Source: Krasilnikovozyma curviuscula
Taxonomy: Eukaryota; Basidiomycota; Tremellomycetes; Cystofilobasidiales; Mrakiaceae
DNA length: 64,000 nucleotides
Reading direction: 5' to 3'
Assembly: GCA_014825775.1 (NCBI GenBank)
Contig: MVAQ01000004.1
Location: 124,001-188,000 of the forward strand
Below, piece by piece: positions 12,100-23,700 of this stretch. Each line of letters starts with the position of its first letter. Position 1 is the stretch's first letter. The notes beneath the pieces are model-generated. The model did no database searches. It had not been told where the DNA came from and was given only the letters and a program-made list of their open reading frames with translations. The position numbers and the translations under genes are program-made.

Positions 12100-13459
12100 A
12101 TGTCTAAAGCTTTTGTTCAACTCCCAGCCCCAGACTTCAAGGTATGTTACTACGTTCAATCTTTTGTTCTCTAGAATTGTCGTTCGAGTGGCTTACCGTC
12201 CGTTTTCCTTCCGTCGGTTAGGGTGTCGCTGTCAAGGAAGGTATCTTTGAGGAGGTGTCCCTCAGCAGCTACCTCGGATCCTACTTGGTTCTCTTCTTCT
12301 ACCCAATGGATTTCGTATGTTATCGCTCTCCCTCGCTGGCTCTTTTCCGTATTGCGAGTGAAAAACTGATATCTCGCCATTTTCGGCTGTGATTGTAGAC
12401 CTTCGTCTGCCCAACTGAGATCTTGGCCTTCAACGAAGCCCTTCCAAAGTTCAAGGCTATCGGAGCTGAGGTTCTCGGTGTCTCCACTGACTCTGAGTTG
12501 TACGTTCTATGTTTTCCATTAGTCACGAAGTTGGGCAGGACGCGAAGGCTGACCTTCGGATTTGATCCGTTCTCTTACCATAGCTCTCACTTGGCTTGGG
12601 CCAACACCCCAAGAAAGGAGGGAGGTCTCGGACCAGATCTCAAGCTCTCTTTGTTGGCTGACAGTAAGTTTGCGTATTATTTTTAAGACGCCGCTTCTAA
12701 CGCCATGCCCCAAACTGACCCTTTTTGCTGCTGCTCACAGAATCCATGAAGATTGCTACCGACTACGGTGTCCTCATTCCAGATGCTGGTGTTGCCCTCA
12801 GAGGTCTCTTCATCATTGATCCAAAGGGTATCCTTAGACAGATCACCATCAACGATCTCCCAGTCGGAAGGTAAGACGCTTTTCTTATCTGCACCAAACA
12901 ATGCACAATCATTCGCTGACGTCTCCTCTTGTGCTTGTTACAGATCCGTTGAGGAAACCATCCGTTTGGTCCAAGCTTTCCAATTCACCGATGAGCACGG
13001 TGAGGTCTGCCCAGCCAACTGGAACCCAGACACCAACAAGTCCACCATCAAGGCCAACCCAGCTGACTCTGTGAGTCGATCCCATGGTTGGGTTTTGAGC
13101 TAGGAAATGTCACTGACAGCATTACTTTCCCGCGCTATTTCTAAACCAAGTTGGAGTACTTCAGCGCCCAAAAGTAAGTAGAGCAACCTGCTCTGCGTCT
13201 CTGGAGTTACCTCATATACTTCATTAGATTCATGGAACCCTTTGATCGGTGAACGAGGCTAGATTTCATTTTAGATAGATTTCCAAAACCAGAATTAGAC
13301 GTCGCTTCCTTTTCTGCTCCATTATTTCCTAGATGAAATTTGAGACGACATGATTTTGACCAGATTTCTCTTCCTTTCTTCTTTCATAGTCCAACTACGA
13401 AACGAAAGGCAGACGAAACAGCTGTGAACGGCACTGCTGAAAAGAAAGCGAGAAAATGA
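12100..13459 (+). CDS. TSA1: Typical 2-Cys peroxiredoxin (thioredoxin peroxidase) with alternative C-terminus
   Basis: It reduces H2O2 and organic hydroperoxides using thioredoxin. ATG at 12100 gives [15 protein letters not shown]. The peroxidatic Cys is in [10 protein letters not shown] and the resolving Cys in [12 protein letters not shown] and a YF near the C-terminus (EYFSAQ) are both present, the pair linked to sensitivity to hyperoxidation in eukaryotic Prx. If the 3' region is unspliced, the protein stops at 13177 (SAQK). Splicing 13174-13389 adds [13 protein letters not shown]... ending EKKARK at TGA 13459. A smaller pair of introns (13174-13227 and 13249-13389) includes an in-frame 21-nt exon reading KFMEPFDR before the same tail. 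The tail looks like a bipartite nuclear localisation signal. The core assignment is certain; which 3' form dominates is unknown. Confidence 0.95.
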
Positions 13460-13687
13460 GGTGGGCGCGAACTTAGCATATAAACAAATCTGTACTCTAC
13501 CATACATCCACTCAAAAGGGAGTTGTCCCATATTGCATTGCTGTCTTATCCAAAGGTTTCTTTTGAGGTAAGGTGTGGCGAATGACAATCTTATCAGCCG
13601 AAATTTTCTGCGTCGGAGCACAATCGAACTCGACTACGACAGGACGAAACAAATTTTTTCTGAATCAGCTTCAACACTTGTTCAGAC

Positions 13688-15027
13688 ATGGCTATCGATA
13701 CTACTCAAGAGACTTTGGATAACTTGTCTGACATTTTGCTCAACACCACCAAAGTTCACCCTCTCCATGACCGATTCAGAGCGCTTTTCACCTTGAAGGC
13801 TGTGGCAGACGACAGAGCAGTTCACATAATTGGCCAAGGTATCATGAAGTTTGTTCAAGCAGCGAATATATAGGAAGCTTACTATGACTTCTCTTGTTTC
13901 CTACCTTCGTTTTCGCTCTCGAACTTCTCAGGCTTCAAGGACCCTTCACCTCTGTTGAAGCACGAGTTTGCTTATGTGCTTGGTCAGATGGGGAACTTGG
14001 CAGCTCTTCCCATCCTGAGTGATGTCCTCGCTAATATGGAGGAGGATCCAATGGTTCGACACGAGGTGTGTGTAGTTTTCTGCGAAATCGAGTGCAGCTT
14101 CAGGTTCTGATCAATTTCACCAATTTCACAGGCCGGTGAAGCTCTTGGAGCCCTTTCATCATCTCTCTCATTACCAATCTTACAAAAGTATCTGAATGAC
14201 CCGGAACGATCCGTCAGGGAGACTGTTGAATTAGCTATTGCCAAAATCGAGTTCGATAACTCGGAGGAGGGCAAGCAAGAGACAGCCGCCCTCAAAACTG
14301 TGTACGCTCAGGCCTCACCGTAGAAGCAGATTCAAATTCTGACCTTGTACATCCTGCGATTGTTTGATATAGCGCCTACAAAACCATCGATCCAGCTCCA
14401 GGTGCCTCATCCGACTCTAGAATCATCACTTTACCTCAAATCGCAGATCTTCAGTCTTCGTTGATGAACACCAAAAAGCCTTTGTTCCTACGATATAGAG
14501 ATATGTTCACCCTCCGCAACGCCTACCCATCAACGTCAAAAGCAACCGACGAAGCAATTGTCTTAGCTCTCGCTTCTGGCTTTAAAGACACATCAGCTCT
14601 CTTCAGGCACGAAATTGCGTACATCTTTGGACAGCTGAGCTCCTCTTACTCTGTGCCTAGTTTGGTTGAGGTTTTGAGGGACACAAAGGAGGAAGTCATG
14701 GTTCGACATGAAGCTGCTGAGGCTCTGGGTGGCATTGCATCGGAAGGTGAAGATGGCAGTGCCGGTGTTTTAGATATTCTGAGGGAGTTCGCTGCTGATG
14801 AGACTGTGGAGAAGGTGGTGAGGGAGAGTTGTATCGTTGCGGTTGACATGTGGGAGGTCAGTTCCAATGCTTATTCCTTTTGGTTTATGGAATCCCGTTC
14901 ACTGACTCTCTTCCGCTGGATGAACCCTTAGTATGAGACCTCTCAGCAGTTCCAGCCACTCGACGGAACAAAGTCCGGTGAAGAGTCCGGTTTGACTGGG
15001 TTTGAGAAGTCGCTTGGAACAATGTAA
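13688..15027 (+). CDS. LIA1: Deoxyhypusine hydroxylase
   Basis: This di-iron HEAT-repeat enzyme hydroxylates deoxyhypusine on eIF5A to make hypusine. ATG at 13688 gives [18 protein letters not shown]. Two four-helix halves each carry paired His-Glu iron ligands: KHEFAY and RHEAGEAL in the first, RHEIAY and [10 protein letters not shown] in the second. The halves are joined by a linker ([10 protein letters not shown]). The end reads GFEKSLGTM with TAA at 15025-15027. Four introns are visible and they lie between repeats. All four HE motifs are intact, so an active enzyme is expected. Confidence 0.96.
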
Positions 15028-15302
15028 CTCTTCACAGTTGCACATCATTTGTTTCGACACGCTACTATATGTTTTCAGAGATCTTATATGCCATATACCC
15101 ACTTCTTATGTAAATCTTTGGGACCGGGAGGAAATCAGAACTCCGCCAAAACAGAAGCGGTTGATCTATGCCAAAGCTTTCACCAACGACATCAGGCTTG
15201 AAATGGCTGTAGCTCCTCTGGGATTTATTGCATACCTTCATTAGGAGCAGAGGCCCTCAGCTCTCCTTAGTTTCTCCCCGTACCTTGGCCCGGGCATTCA
15301 AA

Positions 15303-17964
15303 ATGGTTGGGGAGTTGCCTTCCTCCTTGGAGAAGCTCTTACCCAATGCCAAATTCATCATCCGAACATACTCAGACGCCTGGTCAAGACTCAGTAACAA
15401 GGCATTCATGGGGGATCTGCATGTAGACACGTCTCAATCGAAGGAATTCAAGAAGGCTCATGGTTTGTTCAAAAGTTCGTATTCTGTCCGCCCCCCCGGC
15501 GTGTGTGTTTTTTTTGTAATGAGTTCAGGCTTTAGGCTCACAATCCTAACGGCTCCTCCTTTATGCTTCATGAAACAGTTGATAAGAAGAAGTTGTTTGG
15601 TCAACGTATCCTTATCCAGCCAGATGAGATTTTCCCTGAGGAGTCACCTGAGTCTTCGTCGACACCCCTAGCGACGCTTCAAGCTCTGCTGGAGATCAAT
15701 ACAGCCAGTTTTCGTTAGTGCTGGAGATTTCACTTTCAAAGATGTTTGCTATGCTGATTTCTTTTTGCTGATATCATAGTTCTCACATTGACATTACTGT
15801 CACTCTCTTCCAATTCGACGTCACAAACAGCAAAGAAATACCAAATTGACACGCTACTGGAGCTAAGGGACAAGATGTTCACCTGTGTATATGGACTTTC
15901 TGAGTATATTAAAGTCAAGTCCGCTGATTCTTCTGGAAAGGGTAACAAAAGGAGGATCTGGAGTCAGGAGAGTGTCAATTTGGAGAAGTTTTGGAATCCC
16001 ATGAGCAACATCAGTGTTGTGGTAGGTCTCACATCTTATCTGGTCAATGTGTTCTGTACAGTCTGACACCTCGTTATTCTCACAGGTGTGCTTGTTACTG
16101 GACAAGAAGAACTCTGAGAGCCTCTTCCGAGCGGACTTCCTCTCATCATCATCGACAAATATGTTTGCATCTGTCTTGAGTTCCGAGGAAGCTACATTGG
16201 ATGCGAAGAAATCTTATATCGAGTTTCTGGATCGAACAGATGTCGTGACATCAGTGCAGAACTTCAGTGGTGAGGGCTGGAGGAAAGACTGGAGTGTCAA
16301 GGGCCTCGTTGAGAGCTTGGGAGATTTTTCAATGGCTGCAGTGGTGAGGAATACGTTTTCAAAGAAGTACGTATTATCTCCTAGGCGAGAAACTTAGCGC
16401 ATAGTGGTGGCCTAATTTCAAAGTTATTTGTTTACAGTCCCCATTCATCAACCCCAGGCACGTCCTTCGACTGGCTTGCTCCCCAAGGTGACGCTGTCCA
16501 GTTGACCAATGAAGACTTCAATGCTAGTGATGAAGCCCGAACTCAGCGACCAGTTCAGAAAAAGAAGCCGAAAAAGAAAGCCAAACGCCAATCTCGAAAG
16601 AAATCGAAACAAGTGGCAGCGCAAAAGCTCGTTATCGAAGCTTCAGAACATTTATCACCACCTCGACGCATGTCTTCACTGCAACAATCACCACCTACTC
16701 GCCAGCTATCGCCTCCTCGAAATCTCACCAGAACAAGAAGGAACCCGGCTGTCACTAATAATGGAGAACCAAAACCTCCTCTTCGTGCTTCTTTACGACG
16801 ACAACCTCCTCCACAAGCAAAAGCACCAGGATTGGAAGTGGAAACTGAGTCAGAGATCATTGATGACTCGGATATGGAGGCAATTGAACCTCTCACACAA
16901 GCGAGTGAGGAGGATGATAACGATGACGATGTGGAAGATGAGTATCGTCCGGAGGAAGAAGTTCAAATCTCGTCGAATGGTGATGATGAAGGCGAGGATG
17001 AAATTGATGTGGAAGATACTCCAAAGCCTAGGCGTCGAGGAGCAGAAGAGTACGGTAAATGGGCAATCTCAAGCAAGAAATCGACGGTCAGCAAACCGAA
17101 GAAGTCATCTCGGACGAAACCTAAATCTTCACTCTCAAAGCCATTGAACCCAAAGAAGAGGGTCAGAGAAGATGACGACGACCTTCCTCGAGTCCTCTTC
17201 GAGTCTAAGATGCAACGTCATGAAGTAGATGATCAATTGATGAACGATGGTGATAACATGACGGAAGACAGCTCATCGGAAGAAGACATCGATCCCAGGT
17301 ACAAACTCCCCTCCGAAATCCTGGACAAGATTATAAAGCAACTTAACAACAACGCCAATTATCAAGAAGTCATCGCCCAATTTGCCCACACAGCGATGGT
17401 CGGCGGTGTCCCTCTTCTCTCAGCACTCCAGCCAAAACAGATCTCGTCCGACGACAGTAATGCTACCAACATAGTAGGAATCGAATGGGAACCAATAGAA
17501 AACCTCGTCAATTCCTCAGCTGATCTGCCACATGATTTCCAACGTGACGAGGAAGTCATCAATGGAAGAGGATATCAACATCTGAAAAGGAACTGGCCGC
17601 GAGGTCGCGACGGGATCAGGCAGAACATTTACAATCAGGGTAGAAAAGAAAATAATACAAGAATTGAATGGAGTGCGGAGGAGAATAAATGCTTCATCAC
17701 TGCGTTGAAGGAACTTCAAGGTGTTAAAAACGTATGTCGTCCAAAGCCCTCTGGAACCGCGAGTCGTTTTGAACTAATCAAGATCTTCTTAAGCGTTACT
17801 CTAAAATCATCCATATGCATGGCCCTAAAGGAACTCACTCTCAGACTCTTCGTGACAGGAATCCGGTCAGCTTGAAGGACAGAGTGCGGAACTTACATCT
17901 TCAGTGCCAGAGAAAGGGGGAAACAGTACCGTCATATTTAAAAGATGCCTCTGTCGCCTCTTGA
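15303..17964 (+). CDS. Telobox Myb protein, TRF/Taz1-like candidate telomere-binding protein
   Basis: ATG at 15303 starts a predicted helical N-terminal region of about 270 residues over four exons (SSLEKLLPNAKFIIRTYSDA, LATLQALLEIN, YQIDTLLELRDKMFTCVYGL, SVKGLVESLGDFSMAAVVR). It could be a TRFH-type dimerisation domain. A disordered basic-then-acidic middle follows (about 16500-17270), with KKKPKKKAKRQSRKKSK and long Asp/Glu runs. The C-terminus is a single Myb repeat: RIEWSAEENKCFITALKEL, then across a 62-nt intron (17732-17793) RYSKIIHMHGPKG, then the telobox NPVSLKDRVRNLHLQ. The telobox is the V-x-L-K-D-K/R-x-R-N/T signature of TRF1/2, Taz1 and Tay1. About 750 residues. The telomeric role is inferred from architecture. 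A general Myb factor is the alternative. Confidence 0.75.
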
Positions 17965-18275
17965 AGCATTGTAAAGGTGGCTCGTTCTGACGACCGGAAG
18001 CCTCAGATGAGAAAGTACTTGGTGAAGGCGGTCAACGTATGTAAATATGAGCATAGAACAGATGGACGGTTAGGGTTTGTCTATCGTTACAGGCACCGTA
18101 TGGATTTGATTTGTGTAACTTATTCAGTTCTTGTATGAATTCAAGCTTCTTACTTGTAAGGTTTGATACTGCATTTGCGTGTAAGCAACAACAATAAAAA
18201 CGTGAGGCGGCCGCTGACGCTCAAGGTCATCAGTCCTGGGAGCTTAAACGCTGAAACAGCTGGTAAAGGGGTTTC
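17965..18275. other. Intergenic, 311 bp
   Basis: It holds the 3' UTR of the telobox gene and the promoter of the SET/MYND gene, both on the plus strand. Nothing else is recognised. Confidence 0.4.
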
Positions 18276-20711
18276 ATGCAAGGCAATTCATTTGCTGAAC
18301 TAGCTCAGAAAAGAAAAGCCAGAGGAACGACCTCAGCCTCGCGGTTTCTCAGCTCGCCTGCCTCAACTCCAAATCAACAGCAACAGCAGCCTGAGAAGCA
18401 GCTCAGTGTCGACACACAGAAAACAGTGGATGACGCTCAAACGCTCACCCCAGCTTCAGCCAGTTCGTCGTCCCATGCATCACTCTACCGTCGGTCAAAA
18501 ATCGTCGAGGGTGCTCGCGAGCTTCACCCAGCTTTGAATGACCTCGAAGTGCGGGAGGATCCAGTCAAAGGCAGAGGGGTTTGGGTAAAGAAATCCGACA
18601 ACAAAGGGAAGGGGAGAGATACTAGCATCAAGCCAGGTAGCTAGCTAGATTCTATCTGTGATTCAAAATACGAATGCAACTGACTCCTCCCTGCGCTGGG
18701 TTGCAGGTACCACGCTGCTTCAAATCAGGCCGAATGCCTCAGCTCTCTCAACCACTTATCTATTCTCAACCTGTTACAACTGCTGTCTCTCTATCGAAGA
18801 AGTTAGTATCGTTGCATTCGCCAAAAAGAATAGGACAGTGTCTGTTTTCGAAACCTTGAAGAAATGCGCTGGCTGTGGTATAGCAAGGTTTTGCTCAAAA
18901 GTAAGCAGCTCAAGTGACTCATGTGGAAGCTCGTTCTGATAGTTGGAGGATTGTCATTTTGCCGTCATAGAGCTGTCAAACCGAGTCCTGGTCGACAACC
19001 CACGCCGTCGAATGCAAAGGATTCAAGCGCATCAAGAAATCCTTCATTACTTACAAGGAAGCTCAATTGGCAGAATCTTCTGATTCTGCAACATTAGGAC
19101 AGCCTCATGATGAAGACTTGGCTTGGTTGCCTACTGCAGCAGTTCGGGCCGTTGGTTCACTTGTCATTAGGCGTAAGAAGGAAAGAGAAGCTGCAGGGGG
19201 TAAAGATGGTGCTTGGGTAAGCGGGTCTTAACTTTTCATTACAGGCGATTAATCTAAGCACTTAAATATCTTTGTATTTGGAAACAGTGGCGCCAAGTTG
19301 CTTCGCTGCAGTCGCACCAAATGGCGACAAGCGCAGATGGGCTACCCAGTCCTCACTCTCAACTTGCCATGCATCTTGGAATGTATCTAGGATTCCTTTA
19401 TGCAACGGGAAATAATGATGACGGGTCAAAGCCAGCGGATATGCAGTTGTTTGGATTCAGAGATGTTGGCGAAGTTCTAAGCTTTTGCGCGGCGGTGAGA
19501 GCTGACAGCCAGATTACGTCGTAGCCTCACTAACGATACGATCTTTGTGCTACTTAGTTCCTTACAAATTCCTTCACGTTGTCGTCGCCATCCCTTGTTC
19601 CCATCGGCGTCGCCATCTCTCCAACTACGGCCCTGTTTAATCACTCCTGCAACCCCAACGCCGTAGTGGTGTTCCCTTTTGGATGCACCCAGTATGACGG
19701 AGGGGGAATGAACGTCGTCGCCATATCCGAAATCAAGCCTGGCCAAGAAGTTGTTACTGCCTACATCGACATTTCGATGCCCAAGGACTTAAGGAGGTCC
19801 GAGCTAAAGACGAGGTATTTCTTCGACTGTGACTGTAGGCTTTGCAATTACGAAAAGGATGGATGGATTGATCCTAGAGAAGCCCTGATATGTAGAGAGG
19901 CAGGATGTGGTGCACTCACTTGTACCTTGAGCACTCTTCGAGGTTGGTACCCGATCAACGGAAGTTTAGTCATGATGCTGACGAATTTATTCATCGGAAT
20001 AGCTTCTCAATCTTTGAGTCTGAAGTGCCCAAATGGTCACCCGTTTGTGGTCCTCCCTGAAGCCTCAAGTGTGATCTTTGAGTCTGTCGAACGGGGTAGT
20101 ACGCTGATTGGGAAAGATGCGCAAGGGCACTTTTCTCGTAAGTTACTTTCACAGCCGAAGATATATCACATCGAGCTCAAATTCCATCAATTGGTCTAGA
20201 TATCAACGATTTCCTAGCTTCGGGTGGGACCGAAGTTATCGACACTCTCAGCACTTTCCTCTCTCCCACAGCACATCCGCTGCTATCGCTCCTCTCCACC
20301 ATTTCAACACTTCTTATCAGCTCCATGGAGGAACATGGGGTTATCAATGGTCGGCTGCTATTGGATGCTTTACTCAGTCGTCTCGCTGTCGTCGAAGCCA
20401 ACTCTCAAGTCTTTCCATCAACTCACCCTGTCGTCGGAATCAGCATTGCCAGCGTAGGAAAGTTACTTCTGGTGCCAACCACTATTGAAGAAAGTGACAA
20501 AAGCCTGTTGCCTTTACGATATGGGAAGGTCCTACCTCGAGACGATCTTGCTAGGATGCAGTTAGCTCAAATGTCGCTTCATCGCGCCCGTCTGATTCTA
20601 TTCGCAGGCCTTGGGAGTCGCGGAGGGGTGGTGGGAACTTCAGTCGAAGACACTCTGGAAGGTATCGAACGTGAGATACGTTTGCTAAAACAGGCCAATG
20701 TTGAACCTTGA
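18276..20711 (+). CDS. SMYD-type SET and MYND domain protein, putative lysine methyltransferase
   Basis: It probably methylates protein lysines using S-adenosylmethionine; the substrate is unknown. ATG at 18276 opens a disordered Gln/Ser-rich N-terminus. The split SET domain begins at about LEVREDPVKGRGVW. A MYND zinc finger interrupts it (CYNCCLSIEE..., KKCAGCGIARFCSK, then SCQTESWSTTHAVECKGFK across an intron), giving paired C-x2-C groups and a terminal H-x3-C. The SET core NHSCNPNAVV and GQEVVTAYID follow, then the post-SET cysteines FFDCDCRLCNY. A C-terminal helical region ends at KQANVEP (TGA 20709-20711). All recognisable catalytic motifs are present. There are about six introns. The convergent HEAT gene ends only 81 bp away. 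Confidence 0.9.
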
Positions 20712-20792
20712 GAAAAAATTATCGATACATTGTGAGATAGAGCAGGTGCAAAGCACCTTTGACAGATACGCAAGAATAGAAAGATGAGGCTT

Positions 20793-23700
20793 CTATTGTA
20801 AAGGCAGCAAACCTACATCATCAACCTGAGTTGGAAGTTGAGGGGGGAAATATGAATCATGAGCTTCCAGCACAGGCTTGGGAGTTGCCACTTCGCTGCC
20901 GGGGGAAGTGGTGAGGGCTACGGCTCCAGTGTATTGTTTGAAAGGATCGCCTGTGCAAGCGATATGTGATCAGATGAAATACAAACTGAGAGAAAGAGAT
21001 GTGATGCATACCTTGGCCAGAGTTGATAGAGTTAACCGCTTGCATCGCCTCGTGCCGTTCAACAGTATCAGGGAAAGCGTAACCATTCACCTCAAATCCT
21101 GGTTGAACCATGCTCGTAGAAGGACTTGGTACGTCTAGCTGTAGTGCCGATTCCAGGCTCTCGTCTTCAATGATGGGTTCTTGATCACATTCTGGGATCA
21201 TTTCGGAGGTGCGACTGGATGGACTAGTGTTCGACCGCGTCGGCGCTGGCATAGAAAGGGCGGATGAAAAGGAGCTACTTCTACTGCTGCGGCTGGGTGG
21301 CGGAGCTTCAGGTACTGCCCAAGCCATCCTTTCTCGCACATCGAAAGATTCATCGTCCTGCAGGGACTCCATTAGCTCGACAAAAGCGGCAGATGAGCTT
21401 TTCCAATCCTGGACAGGTCCGCCTGCAACTTCTACCATTAGTAAGGTTCAGTTATCAAAGATAGTGTGAGTGACACTGACCTAGAGCGCAAATTTTCTGA
21501 CAGCATCTGGCTGCAGCGTATCTCACGTCAACAACCGGATCGTTCATGACCCTCACGATGTTCGGCACGATACGCTGAACCAGGAACTCCGGTGAAGCAA
21601 GACGTTGCTCTAGTACTGCTTCCAAACACTCAACGAATGTCTTTCGCATACGGTATGTGGGACTAGCGGAGAGTTCGATAAGAACTTCGTCCAGTGCATC
21701 TCGAGCGTCCAAGCTTGATGCTCCCGTTCTCGCTGTCACATATACTCTGGGAACCTGTAAAATAGGTTGGATGAATAAGTTTGACTTTCATGTTGCCAGG
21801 TAAGAAAGAGAAGCCGACTCACAGATTTAACAGTCGCCTCACGAACAGCAGCCACTCGGTCAATCAGGCCAACTCTCATCAATGACGTTACCAAGAACCG
21901 ACCCTGTGTTTCCATCACCAAGGACTCTGAGAGCCGTGGAAGTAGTGACATCAGGCGTTCCCGCAGCCGCCAACTAGTTAACTTACCCTGGACGAGCAAT
22001 TCAGCTACTTCCAGGATTAAGGGCCAAGCCGTGTCTGGATCGAGCGCAATTAGGAAAACATCCATGTTTTCCATCAAGCGCTCCCTGATATCGTCAACAT
22101 CATCTCCCAAACATTTTCTGAAGAATGGAACCATTTCCGTGGCAGCAATCTCGCTACCGACTATTTTGACCATCTCGTGGAGGGAGGCTGCAAGACTTCT
22201 GCGGACTTTGTCGTTGTCGTCGTTGCACAGCGTTTGGTAAAGAGGACTGAGTTTGAACCAATTTTGCCTTCCAACGGAAAGAGCTACAGCAGGGAACTGA
22301 AGATACATGCAAAAGACATGTAAGAGGGCGTCAAGCTTAAATTATGTGTTAAGAAAACAGCGAGATGGGCTTACGTTGAAAGCGCAAATCAGGGACTTCT
22401 TTTCACCCTCACTCACAAAGAAAGTATGAGCGGCGCCAAGCATGAGTTTCGGTTTCTCAGCTACAGCTTTGTCTGCTAAAGTGCCACGTTCTCCAAGGAA
22501 GTGAGCAATGAGTTCTTCAGGAACTCCCTCTGGGTCTTCATGGAAGGTGTGGATGAGCTCTCCAAGAATCTCTAAAGCGGTGGTTTGGACCTGGATTGAC
22601 TCATCGTTTCGGAAAGCATCCATGTGATTCTGGGCGTGGTTTCGGCGAAGATTTGACGGATAAAGCAATTTGCATATGGCTGGAAGAGCAACACAAGCCG
22701 CTTCTCTGACGTGCGGGCTCTCATCCCGAGCGAATGTCTCGAAGAGAATGAGCTTTTTTAAACAAGAGAAAAAATTCCAAATGAGTGATCTGGCTCATAC
22801 CAGGTTGTGAGGTTAATCAAGAAAAACATACCAGCTGATCCGAGATATCCTCTTTGTTTAATACTCTAGCGAGAGATCCCATTGCCAAAGCAGCCTCGCG
22901 TCTGACCGCAAAAGAAGCATCAAAGCGCATGTGCAAGACTTCTGGGAGGAATTGGCTAGCAATGATTTCATCTCCTTCAAACACTCCTGAGTTGACGACA
23001 GCGCTGATCAGGTTCATGGCGAGAAGTCTTCCATGGCAAGCTTCCAGTGCGAGTTCATTTTCATACTGGGAGTTTCCTTCTTGACCGTATTCTTGACCAT
23101 ACTCGCTCCATTCTTCTTCTCCAAAGCCGCGGCTATCCCTTTCAATGGCTTCAGATGTAGCATATGGTGCAGCAGATCCCAGCAGGGCAGTAGTTGATAT
23201 CAGAGCCGACGGGTCCAAAACGTCTGTAGAAGTAGCATTGTTTGCTGGTGCAGAGGGCTGTTGAATGTCCATAGGCAAATTGTACGTCCCAATTGAAGAC
23301 AGAGGGTCAGGTGATTCGGCTCTCTCAGCACCATCTTCAACTCCCGGACTGAAATCGTGACAGCTCTGGGACGCATTCCAGTCGAACGAGTTGAATCCAG
23401 CTGGATTGCTTAAGATTTGTTCGTTCGTTCCTTCTCCAGCTTCCGAGTGAGCCCCAAAGGAAGCACCATCCTCCAGTCGAGCCATTCCAATCACAATAGC
23501 TTGAACCAACTCGTCCTCGATCATCTTCCTCTCTGCATCTTCGAGGGGATGAATGCGGTGAAGATGTGGTCCTACCTGAGAGGGATAGGTTTTGATTGAT
23601 CCAATCTCAACGTGACGCTCGTGCCACGGGTCGTACATCGAGAGCTCTTTACGGCGCAACCTAGCGAGCAGAGTGATGATGGCAATTTTGGCTTGTTCTC

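Noticed and set aside
16502..17147. Long overlapping second frame in the charged region of the telobox gene
   Set aside because: It is a by-product of the Lys/Glu codon-rich sequence; only the other frame joins to the flanking exons and the Myb domain.
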